DNA of 64,000 nucleotides from Alternaria dauci (Eukaryota > Ascomycota > Dothideomycetes > Pleosporales > Pleosporaceae). Made by a program: the position numbers and the translations under genes. The stretch is taken from NCBI RefSeq assembly GCF_042100115.1, contig NC_091272.1, positions 1,426,001 through 1,490,000 of the forward strand, in the 5' to 3' direction. This document shows positions 1 through 10,500 of the stretch, one piece after another (positions within the stretch are counted from its first letter, which is position 1; the number at the start of each line of letters is the position of its first letter). The notes under the pieces are model-generated. The model was not told the DNA's origin and did no database searches. It worked only from the letters and a program-made list of their open reading frames with translations.

Positions 1-2891
1 TGCTCATCCCAACACCTAGCCAATACGACGCTCCACGTTCTCTCAATTTCCTGATCATTTCAACAAAGACTACGTCATCCACATGTTTCCAAGCTACTCT
101 CCAACAACATCGCAGGTACGACACCCGTCCTACCATAGATTGTCACGCCAGAATGTCGACATGGTCGGGGGTAATAGTCTGCAACTCCGGCTCGCTAGTG
201 GGAGGCCTTACTGCCTTAACAAGGCTGACTTGCGCTGCCATCCACTTATGTGGACCAGGACCCTGTGACAGGGTGGCTGTATCGTCGTCGCGAATCATCT
301 CTGTGCTCAGCGCACAAGGATTATTGGCGGGCGTTCTGCTCCGTCTAGCAAATGATCGGATTGCAAACATGGTATGTTCAGCGATCGAGGGCGATGGTGG
401 CCCCACCACGAGCTAAATGAGGATATGCCGCAAGTGTTTTTGTTTCGCAGCGAGCCCTCGACAGACATGTCACCCGACGAGATGGCGGTGCTATGCGGCT
501 GGACACTATTTCCGCGATGGTGGCTATTGTCATGGTTCAGCAACAAGCCAAGCCGTTTCAAGAATTTGGGACATGCATATGGCTTCCAGTCAGACGTGCA
601 TGCCGATGGATCAATAGGACACATTACGTTAGATGAGGGCTGTTACTATGGCTTCCAGTCACATTGCATCACATGCATTCCCAGGTTGGAAAGCAAGGCG
701 TCCAAGCGGTTCCATCCCGCGAGCTTACATACGGTAGAGGCATACATGCACGATGAGGTCGACCCCCATCGCGGACTCCGAGCATCCATCGATGTAAACA
801 GACTCATGGTGGTTGCTCGTGACAAAGGTGCGTCACGCTGCGCTTGCAATTGTGCCACGCTAGTGCGCAAACAAGATAATAAAGCGGCTACCGTACATCC
901 AATAGTTTGTGAAGTTTACCGCGCCCGTTGCATGACCAGTGACAAGCTGAGCGTGTACGAGCTTACGGCATATGTTCCAGGCGGTAATCCTGCGGCCCTG
1001 ACAACGCGCCGTTCGATGCGGCTGTTAAGCAGCCAAACACGCGATTTCCATGGCCGCGGCATGGCGACGGCATGGAAGACAAGGGTCCAAGTCACACAGC
1101 ACAAGCAGGATGGCGGCCGGATGGATGACAGGCCGGGAGTAGGATTCGCTTGGCCATGACCGTCGGAGGTTTGACTGTGCCGCCACGAGGTTGCTGTGTG
1201 CTGTGGTTGGTGTGCTTTGCGACTCGTCCAGGTGTCAAACTCATGCAGGAGATCTAGGGCGATTTATCATCATGCCCCTGTCGCACCGGTGAAAATAATG
1301 GGAATGGCCATGTCCCGATCGAGGGCTGGCGCGCTCCACTCTTCTCCAGTAGCTTATTTATCTGCTGGGAAGGGTCGATCTGGGTCGCGCTACAACGAAC
1401 CCTCACGTCTTCACGTCTGCACTCGTCTGCGCCCTTACATGGCCCCCACAATCCGTTCTAACCTGGTCGCTAAACGCATGTAGCCCTGGCCCTTTGCTTT
1501 TTAGTGTGCGTTTCGTCGGGACGACTGTTGCACGGCGCACACGGCATGGCTCGTGTGCTCTCAAACACGCGATCCCCATGGCTGGCTATGGGTTCAACAG
1601 CCCGTTGACGACCTGGTCATTTCCACCCAAGAGGCCGTCGTCCGCATGCTTCCCACCTTCTCCCTTCATCTGCACATCCAACATCGAACAGTCTGGCCAA
1701 GCTGTCAACTGTGCATGATTATAGGGATCCCACCATGCACCTGTTGGACCCTGGCGATGATCAACGGCTTTGGGAAGGCAATGCGAGTCCTCCGACCCTT
1801 GACGAACCGCGTCCATGTCACTGCTCCCGACCAACACACCACACCATGCCCGATGACATCGTCGCTTGTCTCGGCCTCCAACTCTCCAAACACCGAATCT
1901 CCAGAGCAAGAACAGAGGCCCCGTGGATACTGCTAATACCCACCAGTGCCCACATTTCCTGGGCGGGCACACGCCTTTTCAGATCGCAGTGCACCTATTA
2001 CCATCGGATATAATGGCAGCGAGTCAGTGCGACCTGTTTAAACCATCGAACGACCCGGTTGACTCGCACGCACTGCCAGACGGCTCCAAGTATCGCAATT
2101 CCGCGCTTTGCCAGCTATTAAGCCGTAGTGAGGTTGTGGCGCTGGCCTGAGGCGGAAAAGGCCGGTATTTGCACGTGATGTGCGGAATAGCCGCACTGGT
2201 TCCTGGATGCTAACCTCGAGCGACTTCTGCGCCTGCAGGCAAGCGAGCTAACGCCTCGACGATGCACGATGGCACAGACATCTGCATCTGGTCTGCAAAG
2301 GAAGGTGCAAGAAGAGAAAATTGTGATCTGGAACACCAACTCCGCCCCGCAGCATATGTCTCGAAGAAGTGCATTTTTCGCTGTCATTACAACCCAACGT
2401 CGCCGATCTGAGGGCGCTACATGCAGTCCTCTGAATGGTCTTGCCGAGGCTGCATGCAGCCGGGCTTCAGTCTTCTGTACCAATCGGGCCGATGCCATTG
2501 TGAGCCCTCTACCTCGCACGGCGAAAATTCGCCGTGCATCTTTCTGTCGCCCATCAGACAGAGGGCCGTCATCGTGCGAATCCGTGTCCATGTTGATGGC
2601 AACAAATGCGAGCATGACTGCCTGGTTATGAATATTTCCCTGGCCAATCACGCGGTGACGCCTTATCTAATCTCTCGAGCCGAAGTCGGCGTGCATTCGC
2701 AACACTTCTTTGAAGCCGCGTCACTCTCGACACGAATCACTGCCGTGATATATCGAACGCGTATGCTACTGAAAAACTCATACCCGGTATAGTCCGGGAC
2801 GTTTGCTTGAGAGTATGTTATGTGAGAATCGCCAATAAGCAACTGCCTTCATTCTGACCTATAGGTGGGATTCAAGAGTCTCTACTACGAA
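1..2891. other. gene-poor stretch upstream of the first gene
   Basis: I see no supportable gene here. The longest open frame (374-1159 +, 261 codons) has no recognisable domain, signal peptide or splice pattern, and overlaps open frames on the other strand, as expected in GC-balanced noncoding DNA. A 15-bp direct repeat (tatggcttccagtca) occurs at 578-592 and 647-661. The last few hundred bases presumably hold the promoter of the secreted-protein gene that starts at 2892. Confidence 0.5.
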
Positions 2892-4565
2892 ATGTATTTC
2901 CAGCATTTGACTGTTCTTCTACTCTCCATTCTCGTTCTTCCTATATCGCATGCTACAATCGAAACTTCGGAAGCACCTAATGCAAACCACATTTTCAACG
3001 CCGTTCATTCGTCTATGAGACAATGGGGTTCGTCACTTAACCACAATGGAATGTCGTTCTTCCTCGCCACAGTGCCAGCTGGAACACAGCTCTACCATGG
3101 AACTTCGAAACAAGAAGTGGTTACTGGGACAGAGTGGTTGGCGTTTGAACCAGAGCACGCACTGATCTTCGCACGACCTCGTCGAGGACCGCCACCAGGA
3201 GAAGGGCATGGCCCGCCGAACGATCGACCTCACCATGGAGCAGATGAATCGGAAAGACGATATCGTGGAAAACCAAGAGAACGTCCATCAGCTTACGACC
3301 TTAAGCACAGCAAAAGAAGAAGCGACTCGCAGCGGTCACTGGGCTTACACCAATCGAAAGAAAGCACCGAGTATGGCTACTTACACACTTACACGCCCAA
3401 ACACAATCTTCGCCTACTATACCTTGATGGTCTCTCCGCTGGGAAAACTCCCAATGGCACACTCGACACTCAAGACATGCTGCTCCTTAATCTCACTGAT
3501 CTGGACAGCCCCATGGGAGGTGAATACCAGCGCGCGGAAGGTCTCTGCAATCTAACGACAACTCTCTGGGAAAACAAGATTGATGGTATCCTGCGCATGG
3601 AGGCTGGCTTCGAAATCATACTCTGCGACTTTACGAAGCATTTGCAAAGGAAAGATGTCATCGCGTTACCTCAAAACGAGCACCGTGGTGCATTTGGAGG
3701 GGGCCCAGATGGTTGGCAATACCTCAAGGCTCTCACCTCGCGCTACCAAGGGATTGGCGGAGATAGAGTCAAGTTGGATCTCCAAAACTTCGTTAGCGTC
3801 TTTGCTTATGCCAACATCGAGGGTTTGTTTGATAATGACGTACAGTCCGACTATACGATGCCCAGGTTACAAAACGTTAAAGAGAGTGATCGTTTGCGTG
3901 TCAAAGACGATGTCACGGAGATGATCCTACAGAAAGACTGGAACGGAGACGAAGAACCGCGCGATTGGCAAGCAGTAGCCGACATGGTAGTGCAGCGGTA
4001 CAGCAAACCTCTTCATTACCTGCACACTGACGAGGATATTCGACAAGACAAGGATGCACTTGCTCTTTACCTGGCCACGCTCCTGCGTCCTTTCATCTCT
4101 TCTACTCGCAACGCAACACTCGAGACACAACGCTGCTTGTCTCAATACATCCCCACGTTGCCTTCGCCGCCACAGCCACTCGCTTCTCTAGCGCATCTCA
4201 ACCTGCATGCTGTGACGCACCGGCTGTGTGACACACTTCTGACAGCCCTATCCATCGCCTCCTCGCCTACGTCTCACTTATCATTCACGTCTGTGTATGC
4301 CTCACATGCTGTTGAACTTATCGACGATTTGGTTGAGTTTCTACGCTGGACGACATGGAAGGACTGCGGAGCATGTGCAGATGAAGAAGTCTGCTTCATA
4401 CCCATCTGGCCGATGGGCTCACATGAGGATCACGCATATCCAAGATGCAAGCGCAGAGAAGATGTAGAAGACGGAGGTGGGTACTGGGGCTCGAGGAAGA
4501 GACCGGATGGAAAGAGAAGGGTGAATAAGGATAGGAAGTATGAGACCGCACATGACAAGAGTTGA
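2892..4565 (+). CDS. secreted protein of unknown function with an ART-like N-terminal motif
   Basis: Single-exon gene, 557 aa from the ATG at 2892. This start gives a clean signal peptide (hydrophobic core about residues 5-20, likely cleavage after A21); the frame opens slightly upstream but only with a GTG. Residues 67-71 read LYHGT and residues 81-94 EWLAFEPEHALIFA, which resembles the H..Y/F..A pattern of ADP-ribosyltransferase folds. Acidic residues at E237 or E241 (RMEAGFEIIL) could complete a triad, but that is inference. A low-complexity R/P/H/G-rich insert follows the motif (about 95-160). There are several N-glycosylation sequons (NGT, NLT, NAT) and C-terminal cysteines, all consistent with secretion. 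The central part (YLDGLSAGK, GTLDTQD) looks like a conserved Pezizomycotina family with no known function. No neighbour suggests a pathway. Confidence 0.85.
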   Translation: MYFQHLTVLLLSILVLPISHATIETSEAPNANHIFNAVHSSMRQWGSSLNHNGMSFFLATVPAGTQLYHGTSKQEVVTGTEWLAFEPEHALIFARPRRGPPPGEGHGPPNDRPHHGADESERRYRGKPRERPSAYDLKHSKRRSDSQRSLGLHQSKESTEYGYLHTYTPKHNLRLLYLDGLSAGKTPNGTLDTQDMLLLNLTDLDSPMGGEYQRAEGLCNLTTTLWENKIDGILRMEAGFEIILCDFTKHLQRKDVIALPQNEHRGAFGGGPDGWQYLKALTSRYQGIGGDRVKLDLQNFVSVFAYANIEGLFDNDVQSDYTMPRLQNVKESDRLRVKDDVTEMILQKDWNGDEEPRDWQAVADMVVQRYSKPLHYLHTDEDIRQDKDALALYLATLLRPFISSTRNATLETQRCLSQYIPTLPSPPQPLASLAHLNLHAVTHRLCDTLLTALSIASSPTSHLSFTSVYASHAVELIDDLVEFLRWTTWKDCGACADEEVCFIPIWPMGSHEDHAYPRCKRREDVEDGGGYWGSRKRPDGKRRVNKDRKYETAHDKS

Positions 4566-6813
4566 GACTGCGAACGGAGAAGTCCTTCCCCACATTACTT
4601 TCCTTCCACCGCAATAGGCCTTTTCGGAGCCTGTCTTCAAATCTGATCTACCTTAGTAATACATAATTCACGAGCGCTTCGGTCTCCGTCTCTGGAGGGT
4701 AGGAGACCATTGGAAGGATTTTTCTTCTCATCTAGACTCCTCCATAACACATCTCTAAACACAAAGACACTGACTACGTATACAACTATCCACCATGCAC
4801 AAAATCGTCTATGCCTACCACGGCGTGCCCACCAGCAACGCACACTACGGTTAAACCCAACGTTCGGGAACCCGGATCTCGCCCCGACCTAGCGATTAGC
4901 GTAGCGCGGCGTGGGGGCCAAAAGCCGGGCCAACACGTGCCCCACAGTCTTTTCCTTCCCAGGTCCTCTTGCTTGTGAAAGGCAGCTGGCAGGAAAAACC
5001 GTGTTCGACGGGCTAACCCCTGCCTGGCGTGCCATGGCCGCGAAGATTGCCGTAACAGGTATGATGCTGCGAGCCAGGGTGCACAAGTGGGGTACCTGGT
5101 GTGTGAACAAGAAAGACTAGACTTGTGTATGTGGATCTTTTCCTGTCTTTCTCGATACTAGATGGGGGAACCGGGGCTGGTGTGCAAGGGGTAAAGTGAA
5201 CACGCCAGCTGCTCGCCAGACGACGACAACCGATTCTGCTTCGGGGCTATGTTGCCGGCCGGGGCTTGGATCGTCTTTGTTCGGAATGGGCTGGAAACCT
5301 GGATTGGGACCGGAGTTGGCGGTGGGGGAGTGACGCGAGATGAAGTGTGATGGGTGTGGGACGGGATTTGTTTCGGGGAAAGCTGCCTAGAGCTTTGTCG
5401 GGTCGCTTGTCGCTTGTCGCATGTCGGGTGGTCTAGGGGACGGACGGACGACCTGGCGTCACTTTGAGCAGGTACATGCGGTGCCTGCTTATCAGCATGT
5501 CATTGCCAGCGTTGGTAGAGTTATTAGTAGCTGTGTGCATGTCACACCTTTGCGGCAGACATGTTTTATTTTAATGATTGCCCACAAGCACAGCAACACG
5601 ATGGCGTTTAATTTCGCACGTCTCGTTTGTATCGCATTGGTGAGTCACGCTTGTTCGTCGTCAGAGCAGACGTGTGTTCTCGTTTGAAGAACCTCACGTC
5701 TTCTAGTCAGATAGAGAGTCTACGCACCCTTCCCCCCTCTAACCGCCAAGTAAATCACCTGACCACGAATCGATTTCCCAAAGGGTACACCCGTCCAAGG
5801 TCCGCAGTTTTGATTCGAAGAAAACACTAGAACAGCGCTATACGAGTCGTCCAAGTAGCGGCGCCCTTGTTCCGCTGCCCCCCTCGGAACACGGCCGGGG
5901 CGCTTGCGACACCAACGTTTGCGCCGCTCATTTCCAATGCCACACCAGTGAAAAACCCATACAGTAGGGTGGGCTGATACTAGCCACGATCCGTTATTTG
6001 CACGATTAAGTTTGTTAGTTTTGCGATGGCCAGTTCACTATCGGGTGGCTGGAACTTCGCCCGCGCCAACACTAGGTTTAAGCTTTACTTGGATGTACCA
6101 TGGACCGTCACATTGATGTGCACAATCAGGTTTGAAAGAGGAGCTTGTGAGATGGTATCGGAATGGATATTAGAATTGCATCTACGCCACTTGGGGTGGA
6201 AAGAAGCCATGCTGCATGTTTGAGTTGCCTAAAAGTTTACTATGTATGCAAGCACCTACAGGTCAGTTCACTTTGATGAGTTATACCAATATGATATATA
6301 TAAGCATACATAGTTTTCGATATTCCAAGACTATGGGAAGAAAATATAGCAACGGATTCCTTTGTAGTAGGTCGTACTCTTAATACAATTCAAGACGGAT
6401 GATTTCCGTCTCTAGCACTCTTGTTGTGGAAGAAATACTCTCTCCTGATCCTTGTGCGCGTGGAGTACTCTGTCGTCTTGTTTGGATCTCTGGCCTGGGT
6501 CTCATGATAAGGCCAGTCGGATGAAGAGGGCCAATGCATTTACCATGATGATGCTGGTATAATAGAGTGAAGGATCTTGCGCTGTCGCATTGCAGAGTCA
6601 TTTATCCTTTCAGGTGTCCGGAAGACCTATTCTTTCCTTTCTCAGATAACTGTGTCCACGAGCCATAGCTCTTGCCCAGTATACGGGGCGTAGGCGTCAT
6701 CTAGCGTCAGTCGCGCATGGGCCGAAAATCAGTCTTGTGGATAGAATACGGGTATATGGGATGGCTTGTTGCGGAGTCTCGCTGGCATGCTGGCTTTGTC
6801 CATCTGTACGACC
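4566..6813. other. 2.2-kb spacer without a supportable gene
   Basis: Only short open frames without domains or convincing splice structure are present. A small imperfect tandem repeat of a gtcgctt-type 7-mer lies at about 5403-5427. The interval presumably holds the 3' UTRs of the two flanking genes, which both end into it. Confidence 0.45.
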
Positions 6814-7269
6814 TCAGGTGCCAGGCGGAATGAAGCGCCCATTGCCTGGCCACTCTGACGGTACATCAGGAGTATTGATGAAATGGCAAAAGCCGTATAT
6901 GATGCATATGAAGACAAGTACGACCAAGACCTGCCCTAACCATTCGGGAAGTGCGCGCTGGGTGGGCTCAACTTCGCTGCTTGCAATGGAGGATTCATCG
7001 GTGTAGGGTCGGAAGGTGCCATAACCTGGTGGCGCACCAGTCATGCCAACGGCGTCATCGTAAGATGGCGGGGGCTCGTCGGGCGGGGGATTCTCGTGAG
7101 GCGGCAGATATATGGGCGGATCATGGTCATGGTGGTGGTGGTGGTGATGGTCAGGCTGGGAGGTGTCGGCTGGTGGTGGGGCAAGCGGGGGATCGTGCGA
7201 GGCCTGCTACGGTCAGTTGTAGCTGAGATATGAGGGCGATGGAATTTTCACCGGTGCTGCGTCGTGCAT
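6814..7269 (-). CDS. small single-pass membrane protein with three PPxY motifs
   Basis: My model joins exon 7269-7252 (MHDAAP) to exon 7203-6814 across a 48-nt GT..AG intron (ctgac branch site, gtagcag acceptor), giving 135 aa in frame. The N-terminal half is Pro-rich with a run of seven His (residues 25-31). It carries PPIY (35-38), PPSY (51-54, followed by DDAV) and PPGY (64-67). One hydrophobic segment at about 95-115 is followed by a short polar tail. PPxY motifs are ligands for WW domains of Nedd4/Rsp5-type ubiquitin ligases. Several yeast Rsp5 adaptors are small membrane proteins carrying PPxY, so an adaptor role is a reasonable inference. The gene is divergent to DOP1, with 279 bp between start codons. 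The tiny first exon is the least certain part. Confidence 0.62.
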
Positions 7270-7548
7270 GTTGTGCTGACCTCGGTGAGATGTTGCAGGG
7301 CAACTATCCAGGCTTCATGGTGGTGTCGTCGCCCGTGTCGCGTGTGGTGCGCGTCGATGACGGACATGTCCAAACGGCACGGACCCCTTCGCGCCAAAGT
7401 GCTTCGTGTCCACGGTCGTCGCAATGGTCTTGGAAGATGAGACAGGCAACAGCACATTATACGCTCAACACCACCGCCGCCACCAAGAGCAGCATGTCCA
7501 GCGCCCTGTCATTGATACACCGACACATCTCCACCTGCCAGACACAGC
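7270..7548. promoter_or_regulatory. shared divergent promoter region, PPxY gene / DOP1
   Basis: Only 279 bp separate the two start codons of these head-to-head genes, so both core promoters and 5' UTRs must lie here. I see no clear TATA box. The region is GC-rich, with several CA/CCACC tracts. Confidence 0.5.
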
Positions 7549-10500
7549 ATGTCGGCTGATTCTCCTGCTAACCTGCAAGTCTTCTCTCCACCAGGCTCTG
7601 GCCGCTCGAGTCCGGCACCGCGGTCGGCGCGCCATGCAGCGGAAGAGCGTATGTGTTCTCTGGCTGTCTGCAACGGGGTCGAGCTAATTGGGGCGACATA
7701 GCTCTGTACAAGAAAGACAAGAACTTCCGACGATATGCCGCCGGTGTCGAACGCGCCCTCGCCCTCTGGGACACGGCACAGCAGGAATGGGCCGACTACA
7801 TATCCTTCTTAGGCCGGCTGCTCAAGGTCAATACCGCCATGCTACTGCCCACGTGAGACAAAGCGCTTATACAAACCACCGTCCAGGCCCTGCAAGCGCA
7901 TCCTCCAGAGATACCCGCCATTCCACATAGCGATACTGTCGCACTGCGATTAGCGCAGTGCTTGAATCCAACACTGCCCTCGGGCGTTCACCAGAAAGCC
8001 CTCGAGGTCTATGACTACATCTTCTCTACCATCGGTGTATGCCTACCTCTCAAAGTCAGCCCAGCAGACGCTGACCCATGCCCAGAAAGATGCACTTGCG
8101 CGTGACCTCAATCTCTACTTTCCCGGCCTTGCTCCAGTCCTCTCCTTCGCCTCGCTCTCGGTTCGCCCACTCTACCTCTCCGTCTTCGAAAAACATATAC
8201 TCAAGCTTGACGGGGCTGCACTTCGCCCGGCCTTGAAGGCCATAATACTTTCTCTCCTGCCCGGACTAGAAGACGAGACAAGCGAGGACTTTGAGCGCAT
8301 GGTTTCTGCAACCGAGAGGTTGCGGACCGCCGTGCAGGACCATTCATATGAGACAGTCGATTCCAGGACAGCCAGTGCCTCGTCCCACTTCTGGCAGTGT
8401 CTCTTCCTGGCAACCATCACAAACGCATCTAGGAGGCAAGGTGCACTGGCTTTCCTCGTCCGTCGCTTGCCCAAATTCGGACGGCCAGAGCGGCGCAACC
8501 CTCCTTCTGACATGTCCACGTCCTCAGGAACACTGTCCGATGAAGCAGAGGCAGCTACATCGCCAGAACCTGGTCTCCTTATCCGTTGCTTCGAGTCAGG
8601 CTTGTCAGACCCTCAGATCCTCATCCAACGAGGGTTTCTTGATTTGCTGGTCAGCCATCTACCTCTCGACTCACCCGTCCTGCAGGAGCGCGTTGGCAAA
8701 GGAGATTTGGAGCGACTTGTAGCCGCCGCTGCCAGCGTCGTGTCGCGTAGAGATATGAGCTTGAACCGCCGGCTGTGGGCATGGTTCTTGGGCCCAGAAC
8801 CCACTGCTGTTGAGGCCAACGATAATGTCAGCTCTCCAACAGCGGACAAGCACAACACGACAGTTGATCCTTCAGCGCACCAAGCCGCTTTCTTTTCGCG
8901 ATACGGGCTCGAGGCGCTTACAAACAGTGTCCTCAAGATGATCAATCATCGTAGCGCATCACCTTCCGAGCGAGCACGTCCTTTTCGGGTCTGTTTGTCT
9001 CTTATGGACCGCTGGGAAGTCGGTGGGTTGATTGTGCCTGAAATCTTCCTGCCGGCGTTGCGAAGCGTTTACTCGTACAGCGAGACTGCAACCAAGGACC
9101 AAGTCGACGAAGTCATGCGAAGTGCCAGCGCATTCTTTGATGGCGTTGATAGCGGCCTCATCTGGGGCAAGCTGATTCACCTCATCACGTCTTCTTTGCA
9201 GACCGATGTGGCAGTTAATGATGAAGCTTTACAGAAGATGAAGCTGGCCAAGTTCGTTCTGGCCCGCTTCAATCTCAAGGAAGAAGATATGTTGCTGCAT
9301 CACATGCCTTTGATGGTGCTTTCTTCACTTGTCTCTCTGAACGAAAGCTCTGGCAAGACTGTCAAGTCACCAGCGAGCGCAGAAGTCATGAGTCTCGCAC
9401 TCGAGATTGCAGATTCACTTGTGCAAATAGTCCCAGACCGGTCGTTTCGAGGCGACCAAGCAACGGACCAGCAGATATCTGCAGCCCTCAAGATACCGCG
9501 AATCGCTGTGACCCAGCAAATACGGGCTTTCTACGAAGAATCTCAAGGAAGTCCTGATGCAGCTGATCCCCCTTTCGAACCACCACTGCTTGGTCAAATC
9601 GTGCTTCGTGAGGCTTCCTACATGTTCACAGCATCCATCCAGTCGACAACCTCTGAGATCTCTGTGGAGATGGCTTCCAAGATTCTGTCTAATCTGGTAT
9701 TCAAAACGCAATCTTTAAAGACCATCGAAGACATTGATCTTATCGCCATGCTTGCAGACATTCTTCAATCGTCTGATGATTCTAACAAACATCTTTCATT
9801 TTCGCACCTGAGTGCTGTTACAAATGTCTTGCTGGCACTTCAGACAGCACTCGCGTCGAGACCTCACATCCCCGCCGGCCAATTACCTGAGCTCATTCAT
9901 CCTCTAGTCCAGTACTTCTGGTATTATCTCTCACCGACATTACCCAAATACCACGTCGAAACTGCACGCTCCTTGCTGCAGCTGCACTCCATTGCACCTG
10001 CGAGCCGGATGGTCGAAAGTGCCATTGCTTCCATCATCGTGGACCAGACAGGTCGTGATTCTGTCTCGAACAGCTCTTCCGACTGTGCCCGACGATTTGC
10101 GACGCTGTGGACGCATATCATGCACGAGCTGAATTTGCAGTCAGAAAAGCGTGTGAGCATTACCCGCCGACCGAGTGGTAACGTCCCACAAGCCCCAACG
10201 CCCGCTGGTGATTTTCATTCTGTCTTGACAAGGCCGCTACTGTTACTCCTCGACACTCTGGCAGACGAAGGCTCTGAAACCTCGGCATTTATGCAAAACT
10301 GGTTGCCAGACTTGTCAAGCCTGAACAAAGTCTTTGAAGTACTCGCATTGCACATCCAATCGCTCAATTGTCTCCTGGCTTCAAGCAGTTTGGCACCCAC
10401 CAAGGGGTCGCAGGAACGACAACCGCGTTCTAGAAGGGATGATACAAAGGAATGCCTGTACTATCTAAGGCACGTCTTCAACGTCATCAAACGACCAACA

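Noticed and set aside
374..1159. 261-codon open frame on the plus strand near the window start
   Set aside because: No domain, no signal peptide, no splice partners, and comparable open frames exist on the other strand. The 15-bp repeat inside it gives no coding evidence.
5403..5427. Short gtcgctt tandem repeat as a regulatory or telomere-like array
   Set aside because: Only about three degenerate units, not extended, and unlike the TTAGGG telomere repeat.
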